This document shows positions 4,813 to 10,240 of a DNA stretch of 10,240 bases, one piece after another; positions within the stretch are counted from its first letter, which is position 1; each line of letters opens with the position of its first letter. The stretch comes from Acidimicrobiia bacterium. Its GTDB lineage: Bacteria; Actinomycetota; Acidimicrobiia; IMCC26256; JAENVU01. A program made the position numbers and the translations under genes. The stretch covers positions 1-10,240 of the forward strand of contig JADGON010000252.1 in the NCBI GenBank assembly GCA_017882945.1, written 5' to 3'. The notes under the pieces were generated by a model that was not told the origin of the DNA, ran no database searches, and saw only the letters and a program-made list of their open reading frames with translations.

Positions 4813-7182
4813 GTGAAGACTGTCGACACCATCCCGCTCGGCCCGGATGAGCTCAGTCGGATCGACCGCTACTGGCGCGCCGCGAACTACCTCTCCGTCG
4901 GTCAGATCTACCTGCTCGCCAATCCGCTGCTCGACGCGCCTCTCGCGGACGCGCACGTCAAGCCTCGCCTGCTCGGGCACTGGGGCACGACACCGGGCCT
5001 CAACATCCTGTACGCGCATCTCAACCGGATCATCGCGGCGCGTGACCTCGACATGATGTTCATCACCGGCCCCGGTCACGGGGGGCCTGCTCTCGTGGCC
5101 AACACCTGGCTCGAGGGCAGCTGGTCGGAGACCTACCCCGCCGTGGGCCGCGATCGGGAGGGCATGGCACGACTGTTCCACCAGTTCTCTTTCCCCGGAG
5201 GGATTCCCAGCCACGTCGCGGCAGAGGTACCCGGGTCGATCCATGAGGGGGGAGAGCTCGGCTACTCCCTCGCGCACGCCTTCGGCGCCGCCTTCGACAA
5301 CCCGGAGCTGATCGTCGCGTGCGTCGTCGGCGACGGCGAGGCCGAAACCGGCCCGCTGGCCGCCTCGTGGCACGGCAACAAGTTCCTCGACCCGGTTGGC
5401 GACGGCGCCGTCCTCCCGATCCTGCACCTCAATGGCTACAAGATCGCCAACCCTGCCGTGCTCGACCGCATCGGCGACGACGATCTGACCGCGCTGCTGC
5501 GTGGATACGGATGGGAGCCGTACCTCGTCGCCGGCGACGATCCCGTGAAGGTCCACCAGCAGCTCGCCGCCACCCTCGATGTGGCGCTCGATGAGATCGC
5601 CGTCATCCAGCGAGCGGCCAGGTCGGGTGGGAAGTGGCAACGACCTCGTTGGCCGATGGTCGTGCTTCGGACGCCGAAGGGGTGGACCGGTCCGAAGGAG
5701 GTCGACGGCAAGCCGGTCGAGGGGACGTGGCGATCGCACCAGGTCCCCTTCAGCGGGGTCCGCGGCCACCGCGACCGCCTCCAGCAGCTCGAGACCTGGA
5801 TGCGCAGCTACCGGCCGGACGAGCTGTTCGACGACGATGGTCGGCCACTCCCCGACCTGGTCTCATGGCTGCCTCAGGGCAAACGGCGCATGGGTTCGAA
5901 CCCGCACTCGAACGGCGGGCAGCTGCTGCGCGCGCTCACGCTGCCCGACATCCGTGACTTCGGTGTCGCGATCGAGCGGCCGGGCTCCCCTTCGTCGGAG
6001 CCGACGCGCGTGCTCGGTGAGTGGTTGCGAGACGTGATCGGTGCGAACGAGGCGTACCGCAATTTTCGGCTCTTCGGCCCCGACGAGACGGCATCGAACC
6101 GGCTCGACGCGGTCTACGAGGTGACCGACAAGGTGTGGCAGGCGGAGATTCGCGACGTCGACGAGCATCTGGCCCCGCAGGGCCGGGTGATGGAGGTCCT
6201 CTCGGAGCACCTGTGTGAAGGCTGGCTGGAGGGCTACCTCTTGACGGGCCGCCACGGCCTGTTCTCGTGTTACGAGGCGTTCATCCACATCGTCGACTCG
6301 ATGTTCAATCAGCACGCCAAGTGGCTCAAGGTCACCCGCGAGCTCGACTGGCGGCGCGACATCGCTTCGCTCAACTACCTGCTGACCTCGCACGTGTGGC
6401 GCCAGGACCACAACGGCTTCAGCCACCAGGATCCCGGGTTCATCGACCACGTCGTCAACAAGAAGGCTGACGTCATCCGCGTCTACCTACCGCCCGACAC
6501 GAACTGTCTCCTGTCGGTAGCCGATCACTGCCTCCGCAGCCGCGACTACGTCAACGTGATCGTCTCCGGGAAGCAGCCGACACCCACGTGGCTCGGCATC
6601 GACGACGCCGTGCTCCACTGCACCCGCGGCATCGGCATCTGGGAATGGGCCAGCAACGACGACGGCGACCCGCAGGTCGTGCTCGCCTGTGCCGGCGACA
6701 TCCCGACGATCGAGATCCTGGCCGCCACGGCAATCCTGCGCGAACGGCTGCCGGAGCTGCGAGTGCGGGTCGTCAACGTGGTCGACCTCATGCGCCTCCA
6801 GCCCGAGGCGGAGCACCCACACGGCCTGTCCGACCGTGAGTACGACACCATCTTCACCACCGACCGGCCCGTCATCGTCGCGTACCACGGCTACCCCTCG
6901 CTCATCCACCAGCTCACGTACCGCCGGACCGGCCACAGCCATCTGCACGTGCGGGGCTACAAGGAAGAAGGAACCACGACGACCCCCTTCGACATGCTCG
7001 TCCTCAACGACCTGGACCGGTTCCATCTCGTCATGGACGTGATCGACCGGGTCCCGAGCCTCGGCAGGCGGGCGGCCGGGCTGCGCCAGGACATGATCGA
7101 CGTGCGCACCCGGCACCGGGCATGGACGCGCACCTACGGCGAGGATCTCCCGGAGGTGCGCGACTGGGTCTGGCCGGGTTGA
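4813..7182 (+). CDS. xfp: Xylulose-5-phosphate/fructose-6-phosphate phosphoketolase
   Basis: This thiamine-diphosphate enzyme cleaves xylulose-5-phosphate (and often fructose-6-phosphate) with phosphate to acetyl phosphate plus glyceraldehyde-3-phosphate (or erythrose-4-phosphate). At 789 residues from the GTG at 4813 it has the usual family length. Visible landmarks are GHWGTTPG (residues 55-62, with His56), GPGHGGP (86-92), the family signature EGGELGY, and the second signature running into GDGE (173-176) with Asn207 in NGYKIANP completing the TPP/Mg motif. The YWRAANYLSVGQIYL opening is typical of the N-terminus, and GGGG five bases before the GTG may serve as RBS. The frame is open further upstream to a TTG at 4738, but that extension has no family character. 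The stop overlaps the ackA start by one base (TGATG), so the two are co-translated and form the acetyl-phosphate branch. Confidence 0.97.
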   Translation: MKTVDTIPLGPDELSRIDRYWRAANYLSVGQIYLLANPLLDAPLADAHVKPRLLGHWGTTPGLNILYAHLNRIIAARDLDMMFITGPGHGGPALVANTWLEGSWSETYPAVGRDREGMARLFHQFSFPGGIPSHVAAEVPGSIHEGGELGYSLAHAFGAAFDNPELIVACVVGDGEAETGPLAASWHGNKFLDPVGDGAVLPILHLNGYKIANPAVLDRIGDDDLTALLRGYGWEPYLVAGDDPVKVHQQLAATLDVALDEIAVIQRAARSGGKWQRPRWPMVVLRTPKGWTGPKEVDGKPVEGTWRSHQVPFSGVRGHRDRLQQLETWMRSYRPDELFDDDGRPLPDLVSWLPQGKRRMGSNPHSNGGQLLRALTLPDIRDFGVAIERPGSPSSEPTRVLGEWLRDVIGANEAYRNFRLFGPDETASNRLDAVYEVTDKVWQAEIRDVDEHLAPQGRVMEVLSEHLCEGWLEGYLLTGRHGLFSCYEAFIHIVDSMFNQHAKWLKVTRELDWRRDIASLNYLLTSHVWRQDHNGFSHQDPGFIDHVVNKKADVIRVYLPPDTNCLLSVADHCLRSRDYVNVIVSGKQPTPTWLGIDDAVLHCTRGIGIWEWASNDDGDPQVVLACAGDIPTIEILAATAILRERLPELRVRVVNVVDLMRLQPEAEHPHGLSDREYDTIFTTDRPVIVAYHGYPSLIHQLTYRRTGHSHLHVRGYKEEGTTTTPFDMLVLNDLDRFHLVMDVIDRVPSLGRRAAGLRQDMIDVRTRHRAWTRTYGEDLPEVRDWVWPG

Positions 7183-8276
7183 TGCGCGTTCTGGTCGTCA
7201 ACGCGGGCTCGGCAACGCTGAAGCTCCGCGTGATCGGCCCCGAGGACACGGTCGAGGCCGAGACCGACCTCGATCCATGGAACGGTGACGACGCGACCGA
7301 CGTATTCGAGGAGCTGCTCGGTGGCGTAGGGCCGGTCGACGCCATCGGGCACCGTGTCGTCCACGGCGGTGGCGACTTCACCGAACCGACGCCCGTGACC
7401 CACGACGTCCTGGCCCGCATCACGGAGCTCACGACGCTCGCGCCGCTGCACCAGCAACGGGCCATCACCGCCATCAACGCGGCCCGACGGGCTCTGCCCG
7501 ACCTGCCCCACATCGCCTGCTTCGACACCGCGTTCCACGCCACGATGCCCCCGGCGGCCTGCACCTACGCCCTCCCCCGCGCGTGGCGAGAGCAGTGGGA
7601 CCTCCACCGGTACGGCTTCCATGGCCTCTCCCACTCGTGGGCTGCGCGACGCGCACCGGAGGTGGCGAACCGCGAGGATCCCCGGCTGCGCGTCGTGAGC
7701 TGTCACCTCGGCGCCGGTGCATCGCTGTGCGCGATCCTCGGTGGGCGGTCACTCGACACGACCATGGGGCTCACACCCCTCGAGGGACTCGTCATGGCGA
7801 CGCGGTCGGGCTCGGTCGATCCCGGGCTGGTGCTGTGGCTCCTCACCCACGGCCGCCTCGACGTGCGCGCGGTAACCGACGGTCTCGAACGGGAAGGTGG
7901 CCTCGCCGGTCTCAGCGGAACGAGCGGCGACATGCGCGAGGTGCTCGCGGCGCGGGCCATTGGCGACTCGGACGCGTCGCTCGCCTTCGGGGTCTACATC
8001 CACCGGCTCCGCCGCGAGATCGCCGCGATGAGCGCAGCGCTCGGGGGAATCGACCTCCTCGCCTTCACCGGTGGCGTCGGTGAGCACTCCGCGCCCGTGC
8101 GTGCCGCCACCGTCGACGGGCTCGGCTTCCTCGGCATCGAACTCGACGCGGCAGCCAACGACGCGACGACCGGCGACGCCGAGATTTCCGCTGCGGGCTC
8201 GCCGGCGCGAACCGTGGTCGTGACTTCCCGTGAGGATCTCGAGATCGCCCGCCAGGTTCGGGCACTCATGGCGTGA
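7182..8276 (+). CDS. ackA: Acetate kinase, unusually compact
   Basis: Acetate kinase converts the acetyl phosphate made by the upstream phosphoketolase, plus ADP, to acetate and ATP. Its ATG shares one base with the xfp stop. The ASKHA-fold landmarks are VVNAGSATLKL (Asn7, Ser10), GHRVVHGG (Arg58), CFDTAFH, YGFHGLSH, HLGAGAS, TRSGSVDPG, FTGGVGEHS, and the C-terminal SREDLEIARQ with the Mg-binding Glu. At 364 residues it is shorter than the common 390-410. The first Arg landmark is at 58 instead of about 91, so about 33 residues of the N-terminal domain between the phosphate-binding loop and GHRVVHGG are absent. Position 12, Ser in well-studied enzymes, is Thr here, and the Asp of the usual TRSGDxDP is Ser. 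All residues known to be essential in the family appear to be present, so I expect activity. Confidence 0.96.
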   Translation: MRVLVVNAGSATLKLRVIGPEDTVEAETDLDPWNGDDATDVFEELLGGVGPVDAIGHRVVHGGGDFTEPTPVTHDVLARITELTTLAPLHQQRAITAINAARRALPDLPHIACFDTAFHATMPPAACTYALPRAWREQWDLHRYGFHGLSHSWAARRAPEVANREDPRLRVVSCHLGAGASLCAILGGRSLDTTMGLTPLEGLVMATRSGSVDPGLVLWLLTHGRLDVRAVTDGLEREGGLAGLSGTSGDMREVLAARAIGDSDASLAFGVYIHRLRREIAAMSAALGGIDLLAFTGGVGEHSAPVRAATVDGLGFLGIELDAAANDATTGDAEISAAGSPARTVVVTSREDLEIARQVRALMA

Positions 8277-8312
8277 CGTCTGCGACGAGTGGTCAGGGGC
8301 TGGGCTCAGCAG

Positions 8313-8405
8313 CGCGCTGGAAGCCGGACTGTCGGCCGCGAGGAAGTCGGCCAGCCACGCGAAGTGCTCGGCTGCGTCCTCGGGAGAGATGGCGAGCGCC
8401 GGGTC
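8313..8405 (-). pseudogene. Remnant of an SDR-type NAD-dependent epimerase C-terminus
   Basis: The minus strand encodes DPALAISPEDAAEHFAWLAD followed by FLAADSPASSA, which matches from memory the near-terminal region of actinobacterial NAD-dependent epimerase/dehydratase proteins (E-A-A-x-H-F-G-W-L-A ... D-x-P-x-S-S-A). In intact relatives the next residues form a TRE-LGW-P-T-PGL block; here similarity stops at SSA, beside the ackA end. No Rossmann fold or catalytic YxxxK lies upstream on this strand. It is therefore a relic of about 31 codons, probably left by a deletion or insertion at this junction. The identification is by recognition and needs a database search. Confidence 0.45.
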
Positions 8406-8512
8406 CCATCGCGAACCCGAATCAGATTGCTCCGCTCGGCGGCGCCCACCGGTCATGGACTTGGACAGGGGCGCGCGGGGTTGTTCCGCGATGTTCTCGG
8501 TGTTCGCGGACC

Positions 8513-8518
8513 TAGGGT
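8513..8518 (+). promoter_or_regulatory. Candidate -10 element for the methyltransferase gene
   Basis: TAGGGT fits the actinobacterial TANNNT pattern 30 bp before the ATG at 8548, giving a leader of roughly 20-25 nt that includes AGGAGG (8539-8544). No convincing -35 is visible (ATGTTC at 8491-8496 is the nearest), so the call is tentative. Confidence 0.3.
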
Positions 8519-8547
8519 CGAGGGCTCAGTGATCCACGAGGAGGGCC

Positions 8548-9528
8548 ATGACTGACCTCACGGCTGAACCCGTTGCGAGCGCCGGCGCGGCAGCGCGGGT
8601 TCTCAGCCGTTTGGAAGAGGCGGCGTGGGTGCTTGCCGGGTTTGAGCATCTCGTCCGGTCGGGGGCATTGTCCGGGGACGGCTTGACGCTGCAGACGCGA
8701 GAAGATGAGGTAGCGGCGGGCATGCTGGCCGCAGTTGGCCTCGTTGTCGGAGATGGTCGTCCTCAGATGGGGAGCGGGCTGGCCGAGCTGCTCTCGGACG
8801 GCTCACTGGACACGCGCCGCCAGGCAATGCTGTCCACGCTTCGTCAGGTCGCAACCGCGACGGAGATCGTCGCCGCGCACGGCGCTGAGGGGTGGGCGGC
8901 CCAGGACGACGCCACCCTCCTGGCCCAAGGCAGGTCCTCGGCGCTTGGGGGCCAGATGCTCGCCATGTACGCCATACCGTCGCTCGAGGGCTTGAGCGAA
9001 CGCTTCGCGGCGGGAGGAGACTTCTTGGACGTTGGCGTCGGCGTGGCGGAGATGGCGGCCGCGTTCTGCGAGGCGATGCCGAACGCGCGAGTCGTCGGCA
9101 TCGATGTCTTGCCACGAGCGCTGGATCTCGCTCAGCAGACGATCGCTGCGCGTGGGCTCGGAGATCGTCTCGAAGTGCGACTCCTCGCCGTTCAGGAGCT
9201 CGCCGATGTGGCGCAGTTCGATCTGGCCTGGATGCCGGCGCCGTTCCTCCCCGCGGAGGTCTTCGGCGACGGGCTCAGCCGGGTGCATGACGCGCTTCGG
9301 CCTGGCGGCTGGCTGATCGTCGGGGCAGGACGTTTCGATGGCGACGCTCTCGCCGTGGCGGTGACGCGTTGGAAGACGCTCCGCAGCGGCGGCACGCCTT
9401 TGGCCCCCGAGGAAGCGCGAGCATCGTTGGACGGCGCCGGCTTCGTCGAGATGAGGGAGCTGCCAACTCCACCGGGCGCACCCGCTCTCTACGCAGCCCG
9501 AAAGGCACAGCCTGCACCTGGAGTCTGA
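8548..9528 (+). CDS. SAM-dependent methyltransferase with N-terminal winged-helix-like region
   Basis: This is a 326-residue class I methyltransferase. An N-terminal helical region of about 100 residues (RLEEAAWVLAGFEHLVRSG...GMLAAVGLV) resembles the winged-helix/dimerisation part seen in O-methyltransferase-like enzymes. The Rossmann domain follows, with motif I FLDVGVGV at about residues 159-166 (Asp161), the acidic ribose-binding residue Asp186 in VVGIDV, and later LRPGGWLIVGAG as the post-motif strand. A strong AGGAGG sits 3 bp before the ATG at 8548, so the start is well supported. The substrate cannot be predicted. The gene has no co-directional close partner and faces the dienelactone-hydrolase gene, so it is probably monocistronic. 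Confidence 0.88.
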   Translation: MTDLTAEPVASAGAAARVLSRLEEAAWVLAGFEHLVRSGALSGDGLTLQTREDEVAAGMLAAVGLVVGDGRPQMGSGLAELLSDGSLDTRRQAMLSTLRQVATATEIVAAHGAEGWAAQDDATLLAQGRSSALGGQMLAMYAIPSLEGLSERFAAGGDFLDVGVGVAEMAAAFCEAMPNARVVGIDVLPRALDLAQQTIAARGLGDRLEVRLLAVQELADVAQFDLAWMPAPFLPAEVFGDGLSRVHDALRPGGWLIVGAGRFDGDALAVAVTRWKTLRSGGTPLAPEEARASLDGAGFVEMRELPTPPGAPALYAARKAQPAPGV

Positions 9529-9728
9529 GGGCGCGGTTCGGTGCGGGGCGAAGCGTGCCAGGCTCTCTCGTCCCGCCAAGCTCTACGAGGAGCTCACTTC
9601 TCATCGGGCTCGACCTCCACGGGCTCACGCGAGGAACGAGCTCGGAGCAGGTCCCGACCTGTTCTCCGGGCGCAACATCGTCACCGTCCTGGTGGACGCG
9701 CGGTTGCGACGTGCTCGGGCCGACCTGC

Positions 9729-10240
9729 CTATCGGGAGCCGCCGGGCGGGTCAGACGGTGTCGGTGCGCGGAGGTGTTCGTCGAAGAAGCCGCGAATGCG
9801 GCGCCGGGCGTCGGCAGCTGACGGTTCGTGGTATCGGCTGTTCGACAGCCGTGCGACGAGGACGACGAGCGCATTGAAGTCCCTCGGATCGTGGTCGTTC
9901 AGGAACGAGTGGCCCGCCTCGGGATACTCCTTCACGTCGTGGGGAACGTCTGCCGCGGTGAGCGCCCTCTCGAGCTTGGCTGCTGCCCCCCGAAGCGACC
10001 AGTCCTTGGCGCCGTAGCTGCCGACGATCGGACACGAGCGGTCGAGAAACGAATCGAAGTCTTTCGGGATGCTGCCGTAGTTCGTGCTCGCGACCGCGAA
10101 CCCGTGGTCGGCCACCAGCAAGAGAGCGAACCCGCCTCCCATACAGAATCCGATAACGCCGATCCGGCCCGTGCAGTCATCCCGTGCGGCCAACCACAGC
10201 CGGGCCGCGTCGATGTCGTCGAACGTGCGCCCGCGGCCCT
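9729..10240 (-). CDS. Dienelactone hydrolase family protein (5' end outside window)
   Basis: This alpha/beta-hydrolase of the dienelactone hydrolase family hydrolyses ester or lactone bonds of small molecules in the cytoplasm. About 170 C-terminal residues are visible; the frame continues past the right edge without a start, reading TFDDIDAARLWLAARDDCTG before the nucleophile region. The catalytic triad is complete: Cys in IGFCMGGGFAL, Asp in YGAKDWSL, and His in EAGHSFLND. The C-terminus carries the usual RRIRGFFDEHL helix. An internal TTG at 10193 could be mistaken for a start, but the conserved residues before it show that the gene extends further right. The substrate is unknown; many family members are not true dienelactone hydrolases. 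Confidence 0.92.
   Translation of the reverse strand, partial: GRGRTFDDIDAARLWLAARDDCTGRIGVIGFCMGGGFALLLVADHGFAVASTNYGSIPKDFDSFLDRSCPIVGSYGAKDWSLRGAAAKLERALTAADVPHDVKEYPEAGHSFLNDHDPRDFNALVVLVARLSNSRYHEPSAADARRRIRGFFDEHLRAPTPSDPPGGSR

Noticed and set aside
4585..5769. 394-codon minus-strand frame over the start of xfp
   Set aside because: It is antisense to the highly conserved xfp N-terminal half and resembles no protein family.
7749..8312. Minus-strand frame continuing from the epimerase relic across ackA
   Set aside because: Similarity to the epimerase stops at SSA; the rest is the antisense of the conserved ackA gene.
9529..9728. Open plus-strand frames between the methyltransferase and the dienelactone hydrolase genes
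   Set aside because: All three frames are partly open, as expected from composition; a stretch reading NIVTVLVDARLRRARADLP looks protein-like but has no start, RBS or family I recognise.

Overview
The window is very GC-rich (GTG starts are common, genes are tightly packed, ATGA/TGATG overlaps occur) and its protein families (GH15 glucanohydrolase, Xfp–AckA pair, DUF488, actinobacterial-type iron–sulfur repair protein Ric, small zinc-ribbon proteins) fit a free-living member of the Actinomycetota. An Acidimicrobiia-like lineage is my guess from general resemblance only; nothing in the window proves a genus.

Layout, left to right. (1) Positions 3-1238 are the C-terminal two thirds of a GH15 glucoamylase/trehalase-type enzyme. 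It is followed by a possible 26-residue membrane peptide whose start lies in an 11-bp hairpin, and by a convergent DUF488 gene on the minus strand. (2) Between DUF488 and the divergent ric gene is a short AT-richer control region with a perfect 18-bp palindrome. Ric is a DUF542 plus hemerythrin di-iron protein for repair of Fe-S clusters under nitrosative or oxidative stress. A small Cys/His-containing ORF is coupled to its stop codon by an ATGA overlap. (3) On the minus strand are a VOC/glyoxalase-fold protein, a 65-residue zinc-ribbon-like protein, and a tRNA 3'-half-like fragment that may mark an old integration site. (4) On the plus strand are a hemolysin III (adiponectin-receptor-like) membrane protein, a 345-bp gap, and then the overlapping pair xfp-ackA.

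(5) xfp and ackA form the metabolic core. Phosphoketolase cleaves xylulose-5-phosphate and/or fructose-6-phosphate to acetyl phosphate, and acetate kinase turns that into acetate and ATP. No phosphotransacetylase is needed for this branch and none is in the window. (6) Downstream of ackA lies a short decayed relic of an SDR epimerase C-terminus, then a SAM-dependent methyltransferase with a good RBS, then on the minus strand a dienelactone-hydrolase-family gene that runs off the right edge.

The window looks like a mosaic of short transcription units, not one large operon. Signs of past rearrangement are the epimerase relic, the tRNA-like fragment, and a 13-bp direct repeat flanking xfp-ackA. 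I see no CRISPR array, transposase, integrase, rRNA or intact tRNA. I found no clear multi-gene system of a new kind. The most promising under-described items are the ric-coupled small protein with its palindromic operator candidate, and the hairpin-embedded micro-ORF after the GH15 gene.
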